64,000 nucleotides of DNA from an uncultured bacterium (GTDB lineage Bacteria; Muiribacteriota; Ozemobacteria; Ozemobacterales; Ozemobacteraceae), in contig CALEDQ010000030.1 in assembly GCA_937949615.1 (NCBI GenBank), forward strand, positions 186,001-250,000. The letters are read 5' to 3'. Under the pieces are notes generated by a model. That model saw only the letters and a list, made by a program, of their open reading frames with translations. It was not told the DNA's origin and ran no database searches. Positions 45,267-54,815 of this stretch are shown piece by piece. Within the stretch, counting starts at the first letter, position 1. Each line of letters opens with the position of its first letter. The translations under genes and the position numbers were made by a program.

Positions 45267-46169
45267 TTGACAGAAGATCTCAGCAGAGCCGGTCGTGCGT
45301 ACCGGCAGCCTCTTGAACAGCAGCTTTCAGAAGATGCGCGGAACAAACTGCGCCAGAAACGCTATCGTTCAAGGCTGTCAAATTTTGCCCGACTCGCCAG
45401 ACCGGTAAAAACCATCGCCTTTCTGCTTCTGATAATCAGTCTGTGCTATCTGGCAATCACTCAACTGCGCCATCTATTTTTTCACACCTCATATTTCGAG
45501 ATCAAAACTCTGGAAGTAGCCGGCAACGAGACCCTGTCAAGAGAATACATTCTCAAAACCGCAGGCCTGGCACCCGGCATGAAACTTTTTGCTCTCGACC
45601 GTGATCAGATCAGAAGTGTATTGTTAACCGAACCGGTAATCAAAGACGTCAAATTGAATCTTGACGGCCTCTACACCCTCAGAATTGAAATCATCGAACG
45701 CAAGCCGGTTCTTTATGCCAAAGTAGGCATCGCTTTCTACGAAATCGCCGAAGATGGCGTAATCATCAGCACTGAAGGCATGGGCGAAAAGGAACTTCCG
45801 GTCATAACCGGCCTGAAGCTTCAGACTGCCAGGGCCGGCGACTCACTGCATTCAAACGACGACTTCTACGTTGCACAAAACTGGGTTAAATCGTTGGGTG
45901 ACCGTATACTGAATCAGGTTTCTGAAATCAACTTTTCAAGCGCACAAAACCCTTATCTGGTGCTTGTTACAGGCGAAAAAATATTTCCCAGAAGTGTTGA
46001 AGATTTCAAGAATCGTTACGATTTTTTACGTGCACTCCTTGACAACCTGAGAAAGAATAATGTAGAACCATTCTACCTCGACATGAGGGCACCAAGCGAA
46101 ATCGTCGTTCGACCAAAGAAAAGCGCTGGTGCATCACAGGGAAACAGGGGTCCTTCTGCCGGTGGATGA
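45267..46169 (+). CDS. ftsQ: Cell-division protein FtsQ/DivIB
   Basis: A 300-residue bitopic protein: a charged cytoplasmic N-terminus, one TM helix (TIAFLLLIISLCYLAITQL, about 45-64), a POTRA domain (FEIKTLEVAGNETLSREYILKTAGL), and the FtsQ domain. It links FtsZ-ring proteins to the septal wall machinery. The start is TTG 45267 with TGAGG upstream. It overlaps ftsA by 8 bp. Confidence 0.9.
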   Translation: MTEDLSRAGRAYRQPLEQQLSEDARNKLRQKRYRSRLSNFARLARPVKTIAFLLLIISLCYLAITQLRHLFFHTSYFEIKTLEVAGNETLSREYILKTAGLAPGMKLFALDRDQIRSVLLTEPVIKDVKLNLDGLYTLRIEIIERKPVLYAKVGIAFYEIAEDGVIISTEGMGEKELPVITGLKLQTARAGDSLHSNDDFYVAQNWVKSLGDRILNQVSEINFSSAQNPYLVLVTGEKIFPRSVEDFKNRYDFLRALLDNLRKNNVEPFYLDMRAPSEIVVRPKKSAGASQGNRGPSAGG

Positions 46170-47391
46170 TATCATTATTGGCCTCGACATAGGCACAACC
46201 AAAGTCTGTGCAGTAATTGGTGAAGTCCAGAACGGGCGCACCATCAACGTGCTCGGCGTTGGCATGGCATCATCCGGCGACGGCGTAAAAAAAGGTGCTA
46301 TCGTCGATATCGAGCGCACGACTCAGGCCATCATCGATGCGGTCGAAGAAGCCGAAAAATCAGCTGATGTGGTGATCGACAATATTTATGTCGGCATTGC
46401 CGGCGCGCATATCTGCTCGATGAACAGCCAGGGCATCGTTGCCATCAAGGGCAACAACCAGGAAATCACTTCAGAAGACATCGACCGCGCCGTAGAAAAC
46501 GCAAAAACCGCGGTTTCAATTCCGCCACATCAGGATATCATACACATTCTGCCCCGCGAATTCGTCGTCGACGAACAGAAGGATATCAACAACCCGCTTG
46601 GCATGGTCGGTGGCCGTCTCGAAGCTCAGGTGCACATTGTAACCGGTGCAGTGACTGCGATGCAGAACATCATGAAATGCTGTGAGATGGCCAAGCTTAA
46701 AGTTGAAGACGTGGTTCTGCAGCAATATGCATCGAGCATGGCGGTGCTCTCAGAAGACGAAAAGAAACTTGGCGTCGTTCTTGTCGACATCGGCGGCGGC
46801 ACAACTGATTTGATCATATTCCAGAACGGGCACGTCGTTCACTCACACAGCATCGATATTGGTGGACGCCTTGTCACCAACGATCTGGCAGTCGGTCTTA
46901 AAACATCCACACAGGCAGCTGAAGAACTCAAAATCAGTCACGGAGTCGCATATTCAGAACTGGCTGACAGTCATCTGACCATTGAAGTTCCGGTAGCCGG
47001 TGGCGAGCGCACAAAACCTTTTCAGCAGACATTTCTCGTCGAGATAATCGAACCGCGCATGGAAGAAATTTTTTATGAAGTCAAGAAACAGATCGAAAAA
47101 CATGTTTCTCTTGACGTCATACCCGCAGGTGTTGTATTAACAGGAGGCACCTCTCTGATGAGCGGGTGCCCCGAACTCGCCGAAGAAATTCTCGATCTGC
47201 CAGTGCGCCGCGGTGCGCCAATCGACGTGGTCGGTCTCCATGAACAGGTGCGGAAACCGCAGTATTCTACCGCTCTGGGTCTCATAAGGTATGGCGCACA
47301 AAATTATCGTGCACCCACTAGAGAATCTGGTGCCCTAAATGGTATAATAGAACGAATTCAGTCCTGGTTAAGAAAATTCTTTACTGATTGA
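46162..47391 (+). CDS. ftsA: Cell-division actin-like ATPase FtsA
   Basis: A 409-residue actin-fold protein. It begins DIIIGLDIGTTKVCAVIGE (phosphate-1 loop), has VDIGGGTTDLIIF (phosphate-2) and GVVLTGGTSLMSG (adenosine motif), and ends in an amphipathic helix (GIIERIQSWLRKFF) that binds the membrane. It tethers FtsZ filaments. The GTG at 46162 is chosen because the core begins there; an ATG further upstream at 46129 lies inside ftsQ. Confidence 0.93.
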   Translation: MDDIIIGLDIGTTKVCAVIGEVQNGRTINVLGVGMASSGDGVKKGAIVDIERTTQAIIDAVEEAEKSADVVIDNIYVGIAGAHICSMNSQGIVAIKGNNQEITSEDIDRAVENAKTAVSIPPHQDIIHILPREFVVDEQKDINNPLGMVGGRLEAQVHIVTGAVTAMQNIMKCCEMAKLKVEDVVLQQYASSMAVLSEDEKKLGVVLVDIGGGTTDLIIFQNGHVVHSHSIDIGGRLVTNDLAVGLKTSTQAAEELKISHGVAYSELADSHLTIEVPVAGGERTKPFQQTFLVEIIEPRMEEIFYEVKKQIEKHVSLDVIPAGVVLTGGTSLMSGCPELAEEILDLPVRRGAPIDVVGLHEQVRKPQYSTALGLIRYGAQNYRAPTRESGALNGIIERIQSWLRKFFTD

Positions 47392-47453
47392 AGAATTTTT
47401 ACAATAAGAAATAGATTTGCCGAAGGCAGAGCAGTAATAAACAGGAGGCGAGC

Positions 47454-48584
47454 ATGGTGTTTGATTTTAGTAACCAGTCAGCGTTGGAAAATGCTGAAAT
47501 TAAGGTAATTGGCGTGGGTGGTGGCGGCTCAAACGCGGTAAACCGCATGATCGAGGCCGGTCTGTCAGGTGTTGAATTCATTACAGCCAACACTGATGCC
47601 CAGGCCCTTACACGATCAAATGCCAAAATCAAGATTCAGCTTGGCGACAAACTCACCAAAGGTCTGGGCGCCGGCGCCAACTACGAAATTGGCAAAAAAG
47701 CTGCCGAAGATGACCGTGAAGCTCTCGCCGAAGTTCTTGAAGGCGCCGATATGGTTTTCATCGCTGCCGGCATGGGCGGTGGCACCGGCACCGGAGCTGC
47801 TCCGGTCGTCGCTGAAGTTGCCCGTGAAATCGGTGCTCTGACTGTGGCCGTTGTTACCAAACCCTTCGCTTTTGAAGGCAAGAAGCGCGCCAGCGCTGCT
47901 GAAATCGGTATTAAAAATCTCAGAAGCTGCGTTGACGCAATTATCGTTGTTCCGAACGACAAACTTCTGCAGATTTCAAAAGAAAACGTCACCATGCTGC
48001 AGGCTTTCGGCTACGCCGACGACGTTCTGCGCCAGGGCGTTCAGGGTATCTCAGACCTTATCGTCGTGCCCGGCGAAATCAATACAGACTTTGCTGACGT
48101 AAAAACCATCATGAGCCAGGCCGGCTCAGCTCTCATGGGCGTCGGCACTGCCGAAGGCGAAAACCGCGCTGTTACTGCCGCTCAGATGGCAATCGCCAGC
48201 CCGCTCCTCGAGTCTTCAATTCAGGGCGCCAAGGGCGTTCTGCTCAACATCACCGCCGGCTCAGACCTCGGAATTCACGAAGTTCAGAACGCCTGCAGTA
48301 TCATCCAGGAAGTTGTTGACCCCGATGCCAACATCATCTTCGGAACTGCCGTAAATGATGCTATGGGTGGTGCTATCAGAATCACCGTTATCGCCACCGG
48401 TTTCGGTGAAGAAATCAAATCAGGCATCGATGCGAAAAAACGCATTCTCGATGATATCCGCACCGTTCGCCCGATTCAGGAAACCTACGTTCCTCAGCAG
48501 CAGGTTGTAAATGCCCCCCCGACTTACAATACCTCTGATGAACGCGAAATTCCGACCTTCCTGAGAAAACGCAGAAACGGCTGA
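47454..48584 (+). CDS. ftsZ: Cell-division tubulin-like GTPase FtsZ
   Basis: A 376-residue GTPase with GVGGGGSNAVNRM, the tubulin signature GGGTGTGAAPVVA, and the C-terminal conserved tail EIPTFLRKR that binds FtsA and other partners. The linker before the tail is short. It forms the Z ring. A strong AGGAGG site lies before the ATG. Codon use is even and GC-rich at the third position, as in highly expressed genes. Confidence 0.97.
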   Translation: MVFDFSNQSALENAEIKVIGVGGGGSNAVNRMIEAGLSGVEFITANTDAQALTRSNAKIKIQLGDKLTKGLGAGANYEIGKKAAEDDREALAEVLEGADMVFIAAGMGGGTGTGAAPVVAEVAREIGALTVAVVTKPFAFEGKKRASAAEIGIKNLRSCVDAIIVVPNDKLLQISKENVTMLQAFGYADDVLRQGVQGISDLIVVPGEINTDFADVKTIMSQAGSALMGVGTAEGENRAVTAAQMAIASPLLESSIQGAKGVLLNITAGSDLGIHEVQNACSIIQEVVDPDANIIFGTAVNDAMGGAIRITVIATGFGEEIKSGIDAKKRILDDIRTVRPIQETYVPQQQVVNAPPTYNTSDEREIPTFLRKRRNG

Positions 48585-48606
48585 CCTGGAATTTCCCCGC
48601 AACTCC

Positions 48607-48649
48607 ATGAACCAGGGGCAGGCACGCCTGCCCCTGGTTCATATCTTTT
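48607..48649 (+). terminator. Strong hairpin terminator after ftsZ
   Basis: A perfect 16-bp stem (ATGAACCAGGGGCAGG with its complement, 4-base loop) is followed by ATCTTTTA. It closes the division operon. Confidence 0.85.
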
Positions 48650-48667
48650 ACAGAGAATTCGTTAACA

Positions 48668-50146
48668 GTGGGTCTTAAACATCGCCATAATTATGAGTCG
48701 GTTGCCAGCACTCTGAAGGCTTCGGAACGGCACTATCTGCAGGCCGTTCATGCTGGAGCCACAAGTGTCGCTCTGATCTACCCAAATCTTTATAGTCTGG
48801 GTATGAGCAACCTCGGGTTTCTCACAGTGCATCGCCTCATCGCGTCAGTGCCCGGAATCGGCGTCGAACGTTTTTTTCCGGCTCTCGAACCAGAATCGCC
48901 ACTGTCCCCACCCTTTTACTCCTTTGAAACCGGTCGGCCGCTTGGCGATTTCAACATTCTCATGTTTTCATTCAGCTATGAGGGCGATTTCGACAAGATA
49001 CCCGGTCTTTTCGCCGCACTCGGGTTGCCGGTAATTGCCGAACAACGCAACCGACACCACCCGCTTCTGATTGCAGGCGGGGCGGCAGTGGCATCAAATG
49101 CCCCTGCCCTGTCGAGAATTTTCGACATTCTTGTGCCCGGCGAAGCTGAAACAACCGTTGTTCCGATATTGAATCAGCTGCAGGCTGATGGTTTCGACCC
49201 GGCAGCGATGTCGGCAATCAAAGGGGTCTGGGTTCCGGCGATACAGCCCACCCCACCGCAACTTTGCGGACTGCACGATGTCAACCGGCAACCGGCGTGG
49301 TCGCATATCGTCTCAAGCTGCAACGCATTTGGTGGCGCCCACATCATCGAAGTCATGCGCGGCTGCCCACGAGTCTGTTCATTCTGCCTTGCCCGTTGTA
49401 TATATGCGCCGGTCAGGGCCGTTGATGCAACAGTTATCGAAGAATGGCTGAATCAGCACCCAGACTGCAAAGACCTTGGACTGGTCGCTCCCTCTCTGTT
49501 CGATCACCCACAGGTCGAAAGAATTTTCAGCATGCTTGTCGAACGCGGCATCAGAATCCGCAATTCTTCAGTGAAATGGGAAAAACTGACGCCACCGATC
49601 ATCGAAGCCTTAAGAAAATCAGGCATAAACAGTCTGACTATCGCTCCCGAAACCGGCAGCGATAGGCTACGCCGGGCGATGCACAAACCGCTCGACGAAA
49701 CACGTTTTCTTGAACGCATCAAAGATTTATTCGCTCAGGGCTTTGAACATCTGAAAATGTATTTTGTCGCCTGTCTGCCAGATGAAGATCGTGACGACCT
49801 CGATGCAACCATCAGTCTGATCGAAAAAACCGCTCGACAGGCCCCTGGCACTTCTTCAGTTTCGGCCGCCTTTTCAATTTTCGTCCCCAAGCGCCACACG
49901 CCCTGGGCCGAACTGCCGGCGCCGGGCAGTTACGAAATCAAAAAGACCATGAAATATCTCAAAGAGCAGTTGAACCGGCTGCCTGGTTCGTTGAAAGTCT
50001 CATTTGAAAGCCCGCAGGAAGCGATGCGTCAGGCGTATCTATCACGCGTCGGGCCTGAACTGGCAGAGATCTATGCACGGGAGGCACAGGAATGTCGCGA
50101 AAATCAGTTATTTGCGCGCAATCAGTTTTCCGCACTGGAATTCTGA
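48668..50146 (+). CDS. B12-binding-type radical SAM protein of unknown substrate
   Basis: A 492-residue protein. The N-terminal half resembles the cobalamin-binding-like domain (VALIYPNLYSLGMSNLGF, then LIAGGAAVASNAPAL). The radical SAM motif CPRVCSFC occurs near residue 238, followed by TIAPETGSDRLRRAMHK. The family is common in anaerobes and often annotated as TIGR03960-like; its reaction is not known. GTG 48668 is a fair start with a weak ribosome site. It overlaps the next gene by 55 bp. Confidence 0.8.
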   Translation: MGLKHRHNYESVASTLKASERHYLQAVHAGATSVALIYPNLYSLGMSNLGFLTVHRLIASVPGIGVERFFPALEPESPLSPPFYSFETGRPLGDFNILMFSFSYEGDFDKIPGLFAALGLPVIAEQRNRHHPLLIAGGAAVASNAPALSRIFDILVPGEAETTVVPILNQLQADGFDPAAMSAIKGVWVPAIQPTPPQLCGLHDVNRQPAWSHIVSSCNAFGGAHIIEVMRGCPRVCSFCLARCIYAPVRAVDATVIEEWLNQHPDCKDLGLVAPSLFDHPQVERIFSMLVERGIRIRNSSVKWEKLTPPIIEALRKSGINSLTIAPETGSDRLRRAMHKPLDETRFLERIKDLFAQGFEHLKMYFVACLPDEDRDDLDATISLIEKTARQAPGTSSVSAAFSIFVPKRHTPWAELPAPGSYEIKKTMKYLKEQLNRLPGSLKVSFESPQEAMRQAYLSRVGPELAEIYAREAQECRENQLFARNQFSALEF

Positions 50147-51132
50147 CCTTAATTCTGGCGGCAGCTTTAATGCTTTCGGGCTGTTGCAGCAGAAACGCAC
50201 CAGAACCTGAAAATCCGCCGAAAAGAATCGGTCTGATGATCACACCGCGGGGGTTGAATGACAAAGGTTTCAATGATTACGCGCTCGACGGTCTGAAAGA
50301 GGCTGAAAAAAAGCACAATATCGAGTCGGTCATCATCGAGCCTGCCACCATGCAGGATCCGGAAGCCTCCCTGCGCTTTTTCGCCGGGCAGAAATTCGAT
50401 GCCATCATCGCAGTTGGCGTCGCCTTCGTGGACGCTATTCGCAAAATTGCCGCAGAGCGTCCGGATCTGCCCTTTTTCATCATCGATTCTGACCTCGACG
50501 AAAATAATATCAGAGGCGTTTCTTTTCGCGAAGAAGAAGGCGCTTATCTGTGCGGCTATCTGGCAGCCAGAGTCAGCAAAACCGGTAAAATCGGTTTTAT
50601 CGGTGGCGTAAAAATTCCGGTAATCGAGAGATTTGCGGTCGGCTACCGGACTGGAGCCACAGATGCGGCCAGTTCGACCCAGGTTGTCGAAGAATATGTC
50701 GCGAATGATTTTTCGGGCTTCAACAATCCCGAGGCGGCCGGCAGCGTTGCCGACAATCTTTACCGCACCGGCTGTGATGTCATTTTCCCTGCTGCCGGGG
50801 CTTCAGGGCTCGGAGTTATCTCTTCAGCAGTCAAGGCCAGAGCCTATGCGATCGGGGTCGACATGAACCAGGATTCACTGGCACCGGGCCTGGTACTTAC
50901 CAGCATGCTGAAAAGAGTCGATCTTGTCGTCGAAACCATAGTCGCCAACATCTGCGCCGGGCGCAAACCTGACTATATCAGGCGTTCATACGGGCTTGCC
51001 GATAATGCCATCGGGTTGACTGATTTTCAGTTAAGCTTTAAAGTTGTTGGCGAAAACCTGATTCAGGAATTGAGTGAGCTACGCCGTGGCATCATCGAAG
51101 GCAAAATCAAAACCGGCGTGAAAGAAAACTGA
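50092..51132 (+). CDS. BMP-family (PnrA-like) substrate-binding lipoprotein
   Basis: A 346-residue protein with a lipoprotein signal peptide and lipobox LSGC (Cys31). The mature part matches the Bmp/PnrA family: KIGFIGGVKIPVIERFAVGY and VIFPAAGASGLGVI. These bind nucleosides or purines for an ABC importer. No permease or ATPase gene is next to it. The ATG at 50092 follows GGAGG and lies inside the radical SAM gene. Confidence 0.85.
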   Translation: MSRKSVICAQSVFRTGILTLILAAALMLSGCCSRNAPEPENPPKRIGLMITPRGLNDKGFNDYALDGLKEAEKKHNIESVIIEPATMQDPEASLRFFAGQKFDAIIAVGVAFVDAIRKIAAERPDLPFFIIDSDLDENNIRGVSFREEEGAYLCGYLAARVSKTGKIGFIGGVKIPVIERFAVGYRTGATDAASSTQVVEEYVANDFSGFNNPEAAGSVADNLYRTGCDVIFPAAGASGLGVISSAVKARAYAIGVDMNQDSLAPGLVLTSMLKRVDLVVETIVANICAGRKPDYIRRSYGLADNAIGLTDFQLSFKVVGENLIQELSELRRGIIEGKIKTGVKEN

Positions 51133-51136
51133 TTAT

Positions 51137-51949
51137 ATGGATAACCGACCAATAGGCATATTCGACTCGGGCGTTGGCGGGCTGACAGTGTTCAAGGAAA
51201 TACGCGAACTGCTGCCGGCCGAGAACCTGATCTATTTTGGCGATACGGCCAGAGTTCCGTATGGCGGCAAGTCGGTGCAGGTGATTCAGAAGTTCGCTTC
51301 AGAAATCGCCCATTTTCTTGAGATGCAGAACGTCAAGATGATCGTGGTTGCCTGCAACACCGTTTCGGCGATCGCTCTGCACAAGCTCAAGTCAGAAACA
51401 TCGCTGCCGGTAATCGGAGTTATCGACCCGGGCGTCAGAGCGGCGATCAAGGCGGCCGGTGCTGGAACCGTCGGAGTTATCGGCACCAGAGCGACAATCA
51501 ATTCAGGCGCTTATCAGGAAAGGCTCTGCCGGTTGCGCAGCAGCATCAAAGTCGTTGCCCGAGCCTGCCCGCTGCTGGTTCCGGTGGTAGAAGAAAACCT
51601 GATGAACTCTGAGATTGCCCGGCTGACTCTTGAAATGTATCTGGGCGATTTCAAAAAAATCGATATCAGCGCTCTGATCCTGGCCTGCACTCATTACCCG
51701 CTGCTGAAAAATCTTATCAGAGACTTTCTCGGTGAAAAGGTCACCCTGGTTGATTCGGCCTGCGAGACCGCACAGGAAGTTAAAGAAATGCTGGTTGCCA
51801 GGCGCATCTCAATCGAAGAAACAAAACGAGGCAAGGAACAGTTTTTTGTCACCGACAGCCCCGAGGGCTTTGCCGCCATTGCCGCCGATTTTCTCGGCCG
51901 GCCCCTTTCGGGCGACTGCATCACCCATTCCTGGCAGAATGATTTTTAG
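51137..51949 (+). CDS. murI: Glutamate racemase
   Basis: A 270-residue cofactor-free racemase. It has DSGVGGLTVFKEI at the N-terminus, the catalytic-Cys motif VACNTVSA, and the second Cys in LACTHYPLL. It supplies D-glutamate for MurD. It starts 4 bp after the lipoprotein stop and is followed within 50 bp by the propeller protein gene. Confidence 0.95.
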   Translation: MDNRPIGIFDSGVGGLTVFKEIRELLPAENLIYFGDTARVPYGGKSVQVIQKFASEIAHFLEMQNVKMIVVACNTVSAIALHKLKSETSLPVIGVIDPGVRAAIKAAGAGTVGVIGTRATINSGAYQERLCRLRSSIKVVARACPLLVPVVEENLMNSEIARLTLEMYLGDFKKIDISALILACTHYPLLKNLIRDFLGEKVTLVDSACETAQEVKEMLVARRISIEETKRGKEQFFVTDSPEGFAAIAADFLGRPLSGDCITHSWQNDF

Positions 51950-51999
51950 CTTCGCGCTCTTTTGTTGACTTGGCAGCCCCTGTGGTTGAAAATAGCAGA

Positions 52000-54354
52000 A
52001 TGGAACAGAAAACTTTTCAGTGCCCGCGTTGTCGCGAGATGAACTACCCGATGGTGGAATTCTGCCGCCATTGCGGTGAATCGCTGCACGGGCAGCCGAA
52101 AAACACCAGCCAGACCCTGATGGTTAAATGGATTCATCACCTCATCGACGCCATGTTCTGGATAGTCGATGAATCGGTGCGCTGGTGGGAAATCGGCAAG
52201 CTGTCGATTCAGCTCAAAGTTCTGAGAAGGCGACGCGCCGGCATTCTTGCCGCCATAGAAGCCGACGAGGCCGCGGGGCGCGAAGTGGTTACCGAACAGA
52301 AACAGGCACTTATAGGCGTAACCGAAGAACAAAACCGTCTGGCGGGGCGCGAAGAATTTTTGCGCAGCCGCTGCTGGGCAATGACCCCGGAACTGCTTTT
52401 TATCGGTCTTTTCTGCCTGTTTCTTTACGGCCTGATCGGGCTGAATCCTGGCAGAACCTTTCTGCCACGCAAGATTTCTGAACCCGGGATTTTCAGCGGC
52501 CAGGTCAGCCGGGTCAGGGACCTGCCGTTCACCGGTCATTCAGTGGTAACCTGTGCCAGGTGGTTCAATGAACGCCTTTTTATTGGCGGCGATGGTGGCC
52601 TGACTGCGATCGACCCGCTCACCGGCACGGCCTCGCCCGCTTCCGAGCTGCCCGAAGACTTCTTTGTGCGCGATCTGGAAATCGACGGGAACCGCATGTT
52701 CATTGCCGGCTATTCTGGTATCTACGTGCTGGAAAACACGATCCTGAAACCCTATTACCACCAGAATCAGCTGCCGGCAAAGCTGATCAATTCAATTGCC
52801 GTTTCCGGCCCTGAAAATCTGCTCATCGGAACCATCGGGCGCGGCATGCTGCGCGGCAGCAGTGATGCCGCCGTTTTCGTGCTTGGCACGCAGAACCGCA
52901 CGATCAAAGACTTTGGCCGCCAGGGCAACGAGCTCTGGCTATTGCATGAAGACGGAATTCTGACCGGGCGGGCCGACAGCTTCGAACCCCTCAATCTACA
53001 GGTTCTTGCCGGCCGGCATCTGCGCTGTATGGTCACCACTGACCGCAACGTCTTTATCGGTACAGATCAGGGCGTCATCGCCGGCTATCGAAATTCACGC
53101 AACTGGGTCTGGACAATACTCTCAGCCGGTAAGCCCGGTTATATCAACGACATTGCCGTTTCTGGCGACGTTCTTTTCGTCGGCTCAGACGAAGGGGTAT
53201 TTCGCTTCAACAAGGGGCGTATGGAAAGACTTTCAGCCATTCCGTGTCAGGCGCTCAGCATTGGTCTCAATTTTCTGGCGGCCGTCAACGCCGATTCGAT
53301 CATGCTGTTCTATTTTTCGCCGGCACCCGGTGATGCCAATGCCAGACTGTTCGGGCCAATACCAGAGATTGGCACTTATACACCGTCTTTCCCGATGGTT
53401 CCGGCATTGCCGGCGACCAGGCTGCAATACGGCCGCCTGCCCGACTTCGGGCTTCTCGAAACCGACGGTAAATTACCTCTGACCGAGAGCCCGGCCGCTT
53501 CAGAGTCCTGGGCACCGCATGAAAAGCCATTCGTTGCTCTGCCGGCCGAACTGCAGAAGCCGATATTTTCTGATACGGTGCAGTTTGGCGGGCGCTATCT
53601 GCTTTCGACCGAGAATCGCGGCGTCTGGTCTTACGATGGAAGCAACTGGGCGCAAATCGATGGAATCAGCCAGATCGGGGTTGCCAATCTTGTCAGAAAC
53701 CATCAGACATGCTATGCCTGGGGCCCTGAAGCCGGCATTTTCAGAATCGACAACGACAGGGGTGTTCAACTGGCGGGCCCCGAAAAAACCAGACAACTGG
53801 TGCATATTTTTGCCGATACTGACGAAACACTGCTGCTGCTCTTTGCCGACGGTTCGATCAAAACCCTTGCCTTCGGCGAAATCCGCGAGCTGTTCGGGAT
53901 TCCGGGCGAATTCAAGGGCGATTTCAACTCGGTCTGGAAAATCGGCGGCCGCTATCTTGTCGTCGTCGACAAGGGCGTGATGATACATGAGTCGGATCGT
54001 CAGTGGAATCTGGTATTTTTTAAAGGCAACATCGACGCAGCGAGAATTGCGGCAGTAGAACCAGGTGACCATGACAATCTGTATATTGCCCTGAATGATG
54101 GTAGAATTTTTGAATTCAAAAACGAAAAACTGGACTTTATCGGAGTTATCACCGATCAGCCGGTTTCGATGAATTTTTCCGGGCTGCTGTGGATCGCCAC
54201 CCGGGAAACCTTGTTCTTTCTTGAAAACAACAGTTTTGTGCCAACGCCCTTCAGATCAAGTGAGCGAATTCTCGGGGCCTTTCCGGTTGCCGACAGCAAG
54301 TCGGTTCTTGTCTTTACCGGTTCTGGTGTAAAGACACTGGCTGGACGACAATGA
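52000..54354 (+). CDS. Zinc-ribbon, TM-anchored beta-propeller-like protein
   Basis: A 784-residue protein: an N-terminal zinc ribbon (CPRC ... CRHC), a helical cytoplasmic part, one TM helix (LLFIGLFCLFLYGLIGL, about 130), and about 600 residues of repeated short beta strands of the two-component-sensor or Y_Y_Y propeller kind (FIGGDGGLTAIDPLTG, LFVGSDEGVFRFNKGRME). Propeller blades would face the periplasm. The start is probably ATG 52000; TTG 51970 is a longer choice. Function is unknown. No kinase domain is seen. Confidence 0.65.
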   Translation: MEQKTFQCPRCREMNYPMVEFCRHCGESLHGQPKNTSQTLMVKWIHHLIDAMFWIVDESVRWWEIGKLSIQLKVLRRRRAGILAAIEADEAAGREVVTEQKQALIGVTEEQNRLAGREEFLRSRCWAMTPELLFIGLFCLFLYGLIGLNPGRTFLPRKISEPGIFSGQVSRVRDLPFTGHSVVTCARWFNERLFIGGDGGLTAIDPLTGTASPASELPEDFFVRDLEIDGNRMFIAGYSGIYVLENTILKPYYHQNQLPAKLINSIAVSGPENLLIGTIGRGMLRGSSDAAVFVLGTQNRTIKDFGRQGNELWLLHEDGILTGRADSFEPLNLQVLAGRHLRCMVTTDRNVFIGTDQGVIAGYRNSRNWVWTILSAGKPGYINDIAVSGDVLFVGSDEGVFRFNKGRMERLSAIPCQALSIGLNFLAAVNADSIMLFYFSPAPGDANARLFGPIPEIGTYTPSFPMVPALPATRLQYGRLPDFGLLETDGKLPLTESPAASESWAPHEKPFVALPAELQKPIFSDTVQFGGRYLLSTENRGVWSYDGSNWAQIDGISQIGVANLVRNHQTCYAWGPEAGIFRIDNDRGVQLAGPEKTRQLVHIFADTDETLLLLFADGSIKTLAFGEIRELFGIPGEFKGDFNSVWKIGGRYLVVVDKGVMIHESDRQWNLVFFKGNIDAARIAAVEPGDHDNLYIALNDGRIFEFKNEKLDFIGVITDQPVSMNFSGLLWIATRETLFFLENNSFVPTPFRSSERILGAFPVADSKSVLVFTGSGVKTLAGRQ

Positions 54355-54441
54355 ATTAAAAAAGTAAAATTGCTCTTGTGAACAGAAAAAGCTGCCGATA
54401 ATTACAGGGTCTGACCCTCACCCGGAATTACTGAACAACCT

Positions 54442-54792
54442 ATGACCAAGGAATATCTGCCGGTATTTGCTGAAGAAATCTTCATCGTTAACCTCTACGG
54501 CACCGATGAAGAAATCGAGGAATTCAATGAACTGATGAAAGCGACACAGGTCGAAAAGAACCTGATGTCGATGGCACTGATCATTGAAGAAATCAAACGG
54601 CGAAACTTTCTTAAAATCAGCTGGCACTGCTGCTGGCGCTGCCAATACTACCAGAACTGCAAAATCAACTGGTACCGCGGCGAGCGCAACATGGCCATGC
54701 GCAACTGCTGCACTTACTGCCAGAACTTCTGGGATTGCCACAAGAAATTCTGCGCCGATAACAAAGTGAACCAGGAAATTCCGGAAATCTGA
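54442..54792 (+). CDS. Small Cys-rich protein with two CCx2Cx5C motifs
   Basis: A 116-residue protein with an acidic helical N-terminal half (EEIEEFNELMKA) and a C-terminal half holding two similar motifs: CCWRCQYYQNC and CCTYCQNFWDC, the second followed by CHKKFC. Eight to ten cysteines in pairs suggest binding of zinc or an iron-sulfur cluster in the cytoplasm, as no signal peptide is seen. I do not recognise the family. It lies 87 bp after the propeller gene and 23 bp before the barrel gene. Confidence 0.65.
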   Translation: MTKEYLPVFAEEIFIVNLYGTDEEIEEFNELMKATQVEKNLMSMALIIEEIKRRNFLKISWHCCWRCQYYQNCKINWYRGERNMAMRNCCTYCQNFWDCHKKFCADNKVNQEIPEI

Positions 54793-54815
54793 AACGGGTC
54801 GACGCAACGCCGACC

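Noticed and set aside
47343..47348. TATAAT near the end of ftsA as an ftsZ promoter
   Set aside because: No matching -35 box at 16-18 bp; lies inside coding sequence and ftsA-ftsZ are likely cotranscribed.
54406..54418. AGGGT-CTG-ACCCT hairpin before the Cys-rich gene as a REP element or terminator
   Set aside because: Only 5 bp of stem, no T-run, and no second copy noticed in the window.
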